Assembly: GCF_902506415.1 (NCBI RefSeq)
Contig: NZ_LR733275.1
Span: 569,651 to 633,650, forward strand
Direction of reading: 5' to 3'
Origin: Massilia sp. 9I
GTDB lineage: Bacteria; Pseudomonadota; Gammaproteobacteria; Burkholderiales; Burkholderiaceae_D
Length of the DNA stretch: 64,000 bases
Shown here: piece after piece, positions 56,274-64,000 of the stretch
Numbering within the stretch: the first letter of the stretch is position 1
Layout of the letters: each line of letters opens with the position of its first letter
Position numbers and translations under genes: made by a program
Notes under the pieces: model-generated
Told to the model about the DNA's origin: nothing
What the model saw: the letters and a program-made list of their open reading frames with translations, nothing else
Database searches by the model: none

Positions 56274-57671
56274 CTATTTTGCGCTGCGGGGCCGCTTGAC
56301 CGTTGCCAGGATCCAGTCGCTGATGGTGTTCAGCGCGAGCGGCGCGAAGCTCTCCTCGATCTCGGCGTATTCGGATCCGGCGCCGGTACGCGCGGTCTGG
56401 AACAGGTGGTTCAGCGCCGGCAATTCCTTGACCACGGCGCGCGGATTGTCCTTGAGCGCAGTGCGGATCGGCGCCAGGTCCATCGCGGCCGGGACCTGCA
56501 GGTCACGCTCGCCGTTCAGGACCAGGATCGGCTGGCGTATGGCGCGCAGGCCGGGGCCGGGTTCATGGCGCAGGAAGGCCTGGAACCAGGGCGTGGAGAA
56601 GGCCCTGGCGCGCGCCGCCGCGGTCCCGGGCGGCAGGATGCCCTTGCGCTCCCCCTCCTCCATCAACTGGCGCGCCCTGGCCTCGGCCGCTTCTGCCTGC
56701 GGCTCGGCCACGATGGCCGCGAACACCGCCCGGTTCAGTTCGCGCTCCTGGTCCACCAGCGCGTCCGGCACGCCGCGCGCTTTCGCGGCGAGGGCGATCT
56801 GTTCGACCATCAGCAGTTCGCCGCGCACGCCGGGGCCGGCCAGCATCACCACAAAGCCCAGCTTCGGATCGCGCGCCGCGACCATCGGCGCAATCAAGCC
56901 GCCTTCGGAGTGGCCGATGACGCCGATCCGTGCCGGATCGACGTCGGCGCGGCCACGCAGGAAGGCCACTGCCGCCTCGGCATCGCTGGCGAAATCCTGC
57001 GTCGTGGCGTCCTTGTACACCCCGCCCGACTGCTTGACACCGCGCTTGTCGTAACGCAGGACCGCGATACCGCGGCTGCTCAGGTGGTCGGCCAGCACCA
57101 GGAACAGTTTGTGGTCGAGGATCGTCTGGTCCCGGTCATTCGGACCGGAGCCATGCACCAGCACCACCGCCGGGAACGGGCCCCTGCCCTGCGGGACGGT
57201 GAAGGTGCCGGCGAGACTGTGACCGCCGGCCGGGTTGGTGAAACGGACCTCGCTACTGGCATAAGCCGCCTGGCGCGCGGCGATCGCTTCCGATTGCGGG
57301 CGTTTCGGCTGCCCTGCTGCGGCATCGCTGCGTTCGAGGCGCAAGGGGATGCTCTGGCCGTTCTGGCTCCAGCTGCCCATCCAGGCCTTTTCCTGCTCGC
57401 TCCAGCGCGCCGTGAAGCCGGCGTTCAGGGCCAGCAGCTTGAAGCCGAGCTGCTCTTCGCCGACTTCCAACTGATCGACTTTCGTGCTCAAACCCTGCTG
57501 CGGCACCTTCAGCGTGCCTTCCCACTTGCCATCGGCCGCCTTGCCGAACTCGAGGAACAGATGCAGGGAGCCCGCGATGCTGCCTTTCCAGTGCCCGGTG
57601 GCGTCGATCGCATGGGCGGGATGGGTGGCCAGGGCGAGTGCGGCCAGGATGCCGAGCAGGGTCGATTTCAT
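56274..57671 (-). CDS. Secreted alpha/beta hydrolase (S9/dienelactone hydrolase type)
   Basis: 465 residues. The signal peptide ends ATHPAHA. A beta-rich N-terminal domain (23-130: ATGHWKGSIAGSLHLFLEF) precedes the alpha/beta hydrolase domain. Catalytic residues: Ser in IGVIGHSEGGLIAP, Asp in LNGERDLQVP and His in PALNHLFQ; oxyanion region VLVHGSGPNDRDQT. Probably a periplasmic esterase or peptidase; substrate unknown. Confidence 0.9.
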   Translation of the reverse strand: MKSTLLGILAALALATHPAHAIDATGHWKGSIAGSLHLFLEFGKAADGKWEGTLKVPQQGLSTKVDQLEVGEEQLGFKLLALNAGFTARWSEQEKAWMGSWSQNGQSIPLRLERSDAAAGQPKRPQSEAIAARQAAYASSEVRFTNPAGGHSLAGTFTVPQGRGPFPAVVLVHGSGPNDRDQTILDHKLFLVLADHLSSRGIAVLRYDKRGVKQSGGVYKDATTQDFASDAEAAVAFLRGRADVDPARIGVIGHSEGGLIAPMVAARDPKLGFVVMLAGPGVRGELLMVEQIALAAKARGVPDALVDQERELNRAVFAAIVAEPQAEAAEARARQLMEEGERKGILPPGTAAARARAFSTPWFQAFLRHEPGPGLRAIRQPILVLNGERDLQVPAAMDLAPIRTALKDNPRAVVKELPALNHLFQTARTGAGSEYAEIEESFAPLALNTISDWILATVKRPRSAK

Positions 57672-57739
57672 GCGCGAGGTCTTTCATCGGATTCGGGACC
57701 TCCACTGTAACTGGTCGGAAGGGCTGAACGAGCGTCCGT

Positions 57740-58387
57740 TCAGTCCTTGCGCAGCACGATATGGGTCGCGGACTGGGTCGGCACGTGCTCGGTGCAGCGA
57801 AATCCCAGGGCAGCCAGGTCCAGCCCCGCGAACAGGGATTCGCCCGATCCCAGCACCACCGGGGAGATGGCCAGGTGCATCTCGTCCACCAGCCCAGCCT
57901 GGAGAAACTCGCGGACCGTGGCCACGCCGCCGCCAAGCCGCATATCCTTGCCCTTGGCGGCGCGCCGCGCCTGGGCGTAGGCGGACTCGATGCCGTCGGT
58001 GACGAAATGGAAGGTGGTGCCGCCTTTCATCTCCAGCGGCGGACGGGGGTGATGGGTCAGCACGAAGACCGGCACGTGGTAGGGTGGTTCATCGCCCCAC
58101 CAGCCCTTCCAGCTGTCGTCCGGCCAGGGTCCACGGACCGGACCGAACATGTTGCGTCCCAGGATCCAGGCGCCCACGTTTTCGAAGCCGCGTGCGGCGA
58201 AATCCTCGTCCGGACCGTCCGCGCCTTTGGATTCGTCTCCCAGTATGCGCTGGAAGGTCCGGGTGCCGCGGAACCACGTATGCAGTGCGCCTGCGCCCTC
58301 CCCCATCGGATTGTCCAGGCTCTGGTTCGGACCGGCGCCGAAGCCGTCCAGCGAGATGGTGAAGCAGCTTACCTTCAGTTCAGACAT
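57740..58387 (-). CDS. Dihydrofolate reductase / RibD C-terminal domain family protein
   Basis: 215 residues. LKVSCFTISLDGFGAGPNQS, AWILGRNMFGPVRGPW, VFVLTHHPRPPLEM, VATVREFLQAGLVDEMHLAISPVVLGSGESLF are those of the RibD_C (DHFR-fold) group, likely an NADPH-dependent reductase of unknown substrate. The ATG at 58387 follows AAGGAAAG and overlaps the VOC gene stop by 1 nt. Confidence 0.9.
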   Translation of the reverse strand: MSELKVSCFTISLDGFGAGPNQSLDNPMGEGAGALHTWFRGTRTFQRILGDESKGADGPDEDFAARGFENVGAWILGRNMFGPVRGPWPDDSWKGWWGDEPPYHVPVFVLTHHPRPPLEMKGGTTFHFVTDGIESAYAQARRAAKGKDMRLGGGVATVREFLQAGLVDEMHLAISPVVLGSGESLFAGLDLAALGFRCTEHVPTQSATHIVLRKD

Positions 58388-58773
58388 CAACTTTCCTTCA
58401 CAAGACCAACGATACAAAACCCGTGTCCGAACGGATCACTGCAGAATGCGACCGGCGGATAGCCCGGCACGCGATGGATTTGCTCGGCCCTGGCGCCGGC
58501 GTCCAGGGCCTTCTCGAGCGTCGCCTCGAAATCGGCGACGCGGAAGTCGACGTGCACCGGCGTCCAGTGGCGTTCGTACCTGCGCACGTCGCTGCTGCCC
58601 TTGGCCGGATGGGTCCCGGCCGGCTTGGCCAGCAGGCCGATGGTCGACTCGCCGCAGGCCAGCAGCGCATAACCGGGATGGGGCCGCGCCACCTCGGCAA
58701 AACCGAAGGCGGCGCCGAAGAAGGCCAGGCCTTCTTCAATGGAGGGGACATCGATGGAGACGGTGACTTTCAT
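58387..58773 (-). CDS. VOC (glyoxalase/bleomycin-resistance) superfamily protein
   Basis: 128 residues, one VOC module with two beta-alpha-beta-beta-beta halves (MKVTVSIDVPSIEEGLAFF and VHVDFRVADFEATLEKALDAGA), ending FCSDPFGHGFCIVGL. These proteins bind a metal and act on small molecules; function here is unknown. Coupled to the RibD-like gene by TGATG overlap, and 13 bp after the permease gene. Confidence 0.88.
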   Translation of the reverse strand: MKVTVSIDVPSIEEGLAFFGAAFGFAEVARPHPGYALLACGESTIGLLAKPAGTHPAKGSSDVRRYERHWTPVHVDFRVADFEATLEKALDAGARAEQIHRVPGYPPVAFCSDPFGHGFCIVGLVKES

Positions 58774-58786
58774 GGGGTAATCCGCT

Positions 58787-60175
<1,389 letters not shown>

Positions 60176-60188
60176 GGTCGCTCGCGAA

Positions 60189-61004
60189 TCAAGGGGCGGG
60201 AGGCTTGAGCAGCTCGCGGAATGCCCGCAAGGCCGCAGGGTGGTAGATCGTCGCGTGGGTTTCGCCGGGCCAGTCCTCATACAGGAACACCATGCCGGGG
60301 AGCTTGCCCAGGCTGGCGGCGAGCGCCTTCTGGTTGACCGCCGGCGCACCGTCCCGGCTCATCGCGATGAACAGGGACTTCTTGGCCGCGCCTGGCGGCG
60401 GATTCGCGATCAGCGTCTTCGCCAGCCGGCCGTCGTTCCACCACAGGCTGGGGTCGATGGCGATATAGGTGTTGAACAAATCCGGCTCCAGGGCCAGGGT
60501 CTCGACCACGAACAGGCCGGCCAGTGACTCGCCTACGATCGCAGTGTCGGCGGTGATGCGGTAGCGCTTTGCGATCTCGGGCATCAGCTCGGTGCGGATG
60601 AAGTTCCGGTAGGCCTGCGAACCGCCCACCTGCGGCGCGATGCTGCGGTCTTTGGCATTCTCCGTCGGTCCGGTCAGGTCGCGCCGGCGCTGGGTGTTCT
60701 CGATGCCGACCAGCAGAAAGGGCCGGGTCGTGCCATTGCTCGCGCCCACCTGCAGCAGGCCCGCGACGTGCAGGAAGTCTTCCAGCATGCCGCCGTCCGG
60801 CATGTACATCACCGGAAGCGCGGTGCCCGCGGGGATCCCGGCCGGCAGGTAGACGTTGATGCGGCGCTTTTCACCCAGCGCCGCGGAATCGATGGTCCAT
60901 GTTTCGCCGATCGACAGCGCTGCGGGTGCCGATGCGGGCGCGGCCGAGACATTAGAGACGAGACAGGCGGCGCAGAGCGCCATCAGAAAACGCAGGATCG
61001 CCAT
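60189..61004 (-). CDS. Secreted esterase of the ferri-siderophore esterase (Fes/IroE-like) family
   Basis: 271 residues. The signal peptide ends SNVSAA. The alpha/beta hydrolase fold has INVYLPAGIPAGTALPVMYMPDGG, nucleophile Ser in AIVGESLAGLFVVETL, AIDPSLWWNDG and the late His in WPGETHATIYHPA. These motifs match siderophore or carbohydrate esterases (COG2819 type). The ATG overlaps the stop of the NIPSNAP gene by 1 nt. A TonB-dependent receptor nearby supports a siderophore role, but this is inference. Confidence 0.85.
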   Translation of the reverse strand: MAILRFLMALCAACLVSNVSAAPASAPAALSIGETWTIDSAALGEKRRINVYLPAGIPAGTALPVMYMPDGGMLEDFLHVAGLLQVGASNGTTRPFLLVGIENTQRRRDLTGPTENAKDRSIAPQVGGSQAYRNFIRTELMPEIAKRYRITADTAIVGESLAGLFVVETLALEPDLFNTYIAIDPSLWWNDGRLAKTLIANPPPGAAKKSLFIAMSRDGAPAVNQKALAASLGKLPGMVFLYEDWPGETHATIYHPAALRAFRELLKPPAP

Positions 61005-61813
61005 CAGTGCACCACCGATCTGGCCGTCGGCGTGAGCATTAGCACGTCCGGCGGCCGTGCGAGCGACTTGCGCAGCTGCCCGAACCATTCGCCGCGCCAG
61101 GCATGGTCCTGTCCCAGGCTGGCGAGATAGGCGTCGTAGGCGGCGCGATTGGGAAAACCGGCGAACCAGACAAAGGCGTTGACGTTCTCGCGCACCGGCA
61201 GGCGCTCGAAAGTGTTCGCGCTTTTTTCCGACACCAGCCGCGCCAGCACGCGCGCGCCATGGCGCTCGAACAGGGGCATCAGCGTGCGCTCGAAGAAGCC
61301 GGTGAATCCCGGCGTGACTTCGTGCGCGAAATAATAGATGTGGGCGACCATCAGGCTGCCCGGCGCTTTCGCGCCGAAGGCCTGGCGCAGGCCTGGGTCG
61401 TGGGCGAAGCCGGTGCCTGGCGTGGCCGGGCGCAGCAGCAGGACGTCGTCGTTGTCGTACAGGGTGGCGTTGGCCGCCTTGCTGTTGGCTTTCCACAGCG
61501 CGCCATAGTAGAAGTCGCCCAGCGCCTTCTTGCGCGCCTCCATGCTGGAGAACCCGCGCAGCCAAGTAAAGTGGTCGGGATCGTTCAGGTCGCGGAACTG
61601 GCCAAGGACCTTGATGCCGACCGCTTCCTGCGACTCGATGAAGCGCTCTTCGAACAGATCGATCAGGGTGTCCCGTGTGCCCGGATAGGTGACGTACTGG
61701 CGCAGTTCCAGCACCGCGCAGCAGTCGGTATTGACCGGCGCGGCCACGGCAAGCGTGGCCGGTAGCGCGAGGGCGGCGGCGGTCAGTGCGCGCGTATCGA
61801 AAGGAATCTTCAT
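61004..61813 (-). CDS. Secreted NIPSNAP family protein
   Basis: 269 residues. The signal peptide ends ALPATLAVAAP. The mature protein has two dimeric alpha-beta barrel halves: CAVLELRQYVTYPGTRDTLIDLFEERFIESQE and VAHIYYFAHEVTPGFTGFFERTLMPLFERHGAR, each with WLRGF/VWFAGFPNRAAYDAYL-type strands. Function unknown. GGAG precedes the ATG at 61813. It heads an operon with the esterase, permease, VOC and RibD-like genes, divergent from the MocR regulator. Confidence 0.87.
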   Translation of the reverse strand: MKIPFDTRALTAAALALPATLAVAAPVNTDCCAVLELRQYVTYPGTRDTLIDLFEERFIESQEAVGIKVLGQFRDLNDPDHFTWLRGFSSMEARKKALGDFYYGALWKANSKAANATLYDNDDVLLLRPATPGTGFAHDPGLRQAFGAKAPGSLMVAHIYYFAHEVTPGFTGFFERTLMPLFERHGARVLARLVSEKSANTFERLPVRENVNAFVWFAGFPNRAAYDAYLASLGQDHAWRGEWFGQLRKSLARPPDVLMLTPTARSVVH

Positions 61814-61839
61814 GCATGCTCCATAAGGTGTTGCCAGAC

Positions 61840-61875
61840 TATAATCAGGAGAGTGGCACCAGAAAAGGGCCACTC
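61840..61875 (+). promoter_or_regulatory. MocR promoter region with -10 and operator-like palindrome
   Basis: A perfect TATAAT at 61840-61845 lies between the divergent genes. Just after it are inverted arms GAGTGGC (61851-61857) and GCCACTC (61869-61875), at the expected transcription start. This layout suggests autoregulation by the MocR protein and control of the NIPSNAP operon. No good -35 is seen. Confidence 0.5.
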
Positions 61876-61897
61876 AACGTCAATTCGATGGGACCAC

Positions 61898-63358
61898 ATG
61901 GATTACAGCCTGCTGCTCGCCGATTTCGAACGCCGCCACGATCTCAGCGGCTGGCCGCGCCAGCGCACCGTCCACGCCTGCCTGCGCGCCGCCATCCTCG
62001 GCGGCCGCCTGGCGGCCGGCCACCAGCTGCTGTCGACCAGGGCCCTGGCGCACGAACTGGGCATCGCGCGTAACACCGTCCTGTACGCCTACGAGCAGCT
62101 GATGGCGGAAGGACTCCTGCTCACCTCCCGGCGCGGCACCCTGGTGGCGCAGGTCGCGCTTCCCGCGCCCGCCGGAGAGACGATGGAGCGGCCGGCGTCG
62201 GCGCTGTCGCGCCGCGCCCAGGCCTTGACCGGCATCGCCATGCCCGGGATGCTGAGCAGCGCCTTCGCGCTCGGCGTACCGGCGCTCGACGCCTTTCCCA
62301 TGGCGGCCTGGCGGCGCGCGCTCGACCGCGCCTGGCGCGAGACCGGCCCCTTCGAGTTCGATTACTGCGACCCGGCCGGCCTGCCGGTGCTGCGCAAGGC
62401 GATTGCCGACTACCTGCAGGCGGCGCGCGGCCTGCGCTGCGACCCGGCACAGGTCGTGGTCACCAACGGCACCCAAGCCAGCCTGGAACTGTGCGTGCAC
62501 CTGTTCACCGATGCCGGCGACACGGCCTGGATCGAGAACCCCGGCTATCTGGGGGCCTTGTCGGCCTTTCGCGGCGGCCAGCTGCGCACCGTCGGCATCG
62601 CGGTCGACCACGAGGGTATCGCCCCCAGCGCGGACGACTGGCGCAAGACAGCGCCGCGCCTCATCTATACGAGCCCCTCGCACCAGTATCCGACCGGCGG
62701 CGTGCTGGGCATGCCGCGCCGGCTGGCGCTGCTGGACCAGGCCGAGCAAGCGGGCGCCTTGATCATCGAAGACGATTACGACAGCGAGTTCCGGCACGAC
62801 GGGCCGCCGCTGCCGGCCATGCAGGGGCTCGCGCCCGCCGCGCCGGTGATCTATCTCGGCACCTTCAGCAAGACCATGTTCCCGGCCATGCGCACCGGCT
62901 TCATGGTGCTGCCGGCCGGCCTGGCCGAAGCCGCGCGTCCCGCGCTGGCGCGCCTGCCGATGCATGGCCGGGTGCCGGAACAGCGCGCCCTGGCTGCCTT
63001 CCTCGCCAGCGGCCAGTTCCTGCAGCACCTGCGCCGGATGCGCCGCCTGTACCGCGAGCGGCGCGACACCCTGCTCGATGCCCTGGACCGGCATTTCGGC
63101 GCGAGCGCAGCCGTGCACGGCGCCGGCACCGGCATGCACCTGTCGCTCGGCTTCACCGACGCGGCCTGGCGCGACGACCGGATCAGCGACGCCGCCCGCG
63201 CCGAAGGCATTGCCGTGCACTGCATGACCCGGCATGAAACCGGCCTGCGCAAGACCGCGTGGACGGGCCTCCTGCTCGGCTACAGCCAGGTGCCGGCGCT
63301 GGACATCGACGCTGCGGTAGAGCGGCTGGCCGGCATCGCCCGCAATACTCCGGTTTGA
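61898..63358 (+). CDS. MocR/GabR family regulator (GntR winged helix fused to aminotransferase fold)
   Basis: 486 residues. Residues 1-80 form a GntR-type winged helix (LRAAILGGRLAAGHQLLSTRALAHELGIARNTVLYAYEQLMAEGLL). Residues 120-480 form a class I aminotransferase domain with the PLP lysine in YLGTFSKTMFPAMRTGFMV and IIEDDYDSEFRHDG. Such proteins regulate PLP, GABA or amino-acid genes rather than catalyse. The ATG at 61898 is used; the upstream in-frame GTG is non-homologous. Target is likely the divergent operon. Confidence 0.93.
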   Translation: MDYSLLLADFERRHDLSGWPRQRTVHACLRAAILGGRLAAGHQLLSTRALAHELGIARNTVLYAYEQLMAEGLLLTSRRGTLVAQVALPAPAGETMERPASALSRRAQALTGIAMPGMLSSAFALGVPALDAFPMAAWRRALDRAWRETGPFEFDYCDPAGLPVLRKAIADYLQAARGLRCDPAQVVVTNGTQASLELCVHLFTDAGDTAWIENPGYLGALSAFRGGQLRTVGIAVDHEGIAPSADDWRKTAPRLIYTSPSHQYPTGGVLGMPRRLALLDQAEQAGALIIEDDYDSEFRHDGPPLPAMQGLAPAAPVIYLGTFSKTMFPAMRTGFMVLPAGLAEAARPALARLPMHGRVPEQRALAAFLASGQFLQHLRRMRRLYRERRDTLLDALDRHFGASAAVHGAGTGMHLSLGFTDAAWRDDRISDAARAEGIAVHCMTRHETGLRKTAWTGLLLGYSQVPALDIDAAVERLAGIARNTPV

Positions 63359-63435
63359 TTGAATCGCGCCTGACCCGATGCAGGCATGCCGAAACTTGTT
63401 GACAAGAAAAGCAGTTCGTACGATCCTCGCTAAAA

Positions 63436-63543
63436 CGTTGCAGTAAATCGTTTTAGTGGACTGGCCAGCGACGGTTTTTTTCGCACTATCTTCGTCCGCA
63501 AAAAATTTTCCCTATTTACTAAATCGTTACAGTAAACCGTTTC
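63436..63543 (+). promoter_or_regulatory. Two operator-like repeats upstream of the TonB-dependent receptor
   Basis: Copy 1 at 63436-63454 (CGTTGCAGTAAATCGTTTT) and copy 2 at 63525-63543 (CGTTACAGTAAACCGTTTC) differ at three positions and lie 89 nt apart. Copy 1 also sits within inverted arms CTAAAACG/CGTTTTAG (63430-63437/63449-63456). This is typical of binding sites for a dimeric repressor of the LacI type, as often found before carbohydrate-type TonB receptors. The regulator is not in the window. Confidence 0.6.
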
Positions 63544-63596
63544 ATAAATTTCTAGCAACCTGCTGTCGGCAACAAAACCAAACAATGGAGACAACC

Positions 63597-64000
63597 ATGG
63601 CAGTCAAGCAGCGCTCTCAGCACTTACCGTCCCTCACACCAATCGCAGCCGCCCTGGCGATCCTGCAGTTCGCCACGCCCGTACAGGCCCAGCAGGCGCC
63701 CGCGGCCACCGACGCGCCGCAACTCGAAACGGTGGTGGTGTCGGCCAACCGCCGTATCGAGAAGCTCGAAGACGTGCCGCAGTCGATTTCGGTACTGACG
63801 GAAGAAGCGCTCACGCGCAACAACGTGCGCGAGTTCGACGACATCGTGAACCTGTCGCCAGCCCTGACGATCTCGCACGGCACCCAGGTGGGCACCAACA
63901 GCATCAACATGCGCGGCATCGGCACCACCTCGAACAACATCGGCATCGAAGGCGACGTTGCGATCATCGTCGACGACATGCCGTATGCCCAGGCGCAGCA
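63597..64000 (+). CDS. TonB-dependent receptor, N-terminal part only
   Basis: 134 residues visible; the gene runs past the right edge. Signal peptide ending TPVQAQQ, a TonB-box-like LETVVVSA (residues about 43-50), then the plug domain with NRRIEKLEDVPQSISVLTEEAL, FDDIVNLSPALTI and NMRGIGTTSNNIGIEGDVAIIVDDM. It transports an iron complex or carbohydrate through the outer membrane using ExbBD-TonB energy. AATGGAG precedes the ATG at 63597. Confidence 0.93.
   Translation, partial: MAVKQRSQHLPSLTPIAAALAILQFATPVQAQQAPAATDAPQLETVVVSANRRIEKLEDVPQSISVLTEEALTRNNVREFDDIVNLSPALTISHGTQVGTNSINMRGIGTTSNNIGIEGDVAIIVDDMPYAQAQ

Overview
The window comes from a high-GC betaproteobacterium, most likely a member of the Oxalobacteraceae in the Massilia/Telluria/Duganella group. 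This is inferred from GC content, the exosortase-B type exopolysaccharide locus, the exbB-exbD-lpxK-Trm112-kdsB-adk order, and glycine-rich lipoproteins typical of that group. No rRNA, CRISPR array or prophage is visible. There is one tRNA-Arg(CCT) and one complete insertion sequence.

Positions 1-28239 are almost entirely one exopolysaccharide (EPS) assembly locus on the minus strand. Reading in the direction of transcription: a CAAX-protease-like membrane protein, the outer-membrane barrel EpsL, a priming undecaprenyl-phosphate sugar phosphotransferase, GDP-mannose 4,6-dehydratase and GDP-L-fucose synthase. Then come EpsD (lipoprotein isomerase), EpsE (export pore), EpsF (chain-length protein), EpsG (kinase-like), exosortase B (EpsH/XrtB), EpsI, a Wzy-like polymerase, a Wzx-like flippase, GT4 and GT2 glycosyltransferases, a secreted heparinase-like protein and a GT14 enzyme. 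A cation transporter and two small unknown proteins interrupt the locus. It resumes with two GT4 enzymes, a second heparinase-family protein and UDP-GlcNAc 2-epimerase, which runs off the left edge. Together they predict a Wzx/Wzy-type polymer containing at least L-fucose and a ManNAc-derived sugar, with its own lyase-type turnover enzymes.

Positions 28281-47881 carry mixed housekeeping and accessory genes: Uup ABC-F ATPase, a PH-domain protein, an acetyltransferase, an orphan pilin, a nucleotidyltransferase, tRNA-Arg, a benzoate-CoA-ligase-like enzyme with its MarR regulator, a patatin / giant hybrid histidine kinase / response regulator operon, membrane proteins, a lipoprotein, gamma-glutamyltransferase, a short-chain dehydrogenase and a DsbA-like protein. 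An IS1595-family element with 8-bp target duplications sits exactly at the stop codon of the DsbA-like gene.

Positions 48986-52838 hold the conserved exbB-exbD-lpxK-Trm112-kdsB set and adk. The next 1.25 kb (52839-54090) has no gene. It contains seven copies of a 50-nt module, each starting with a DnaA-box-like TGTGGAYAA and ending in TTGAT with identical internal spacing. This is the most unusual structure in the window. After it come xseA, sodB, a secreted hydrolase, small enzymes, an amino-acid permease, a siderophore-esterase-like and NIPSNAP pair divergent from a MocR regulator, and the start of a TonB-dependent receptor preceded by two operator-like repeats.

Several genes start at TTG with good ribosome binding sites (fcl, ggt, exbB), and one small gene (Trm112 family) starts at GTG.
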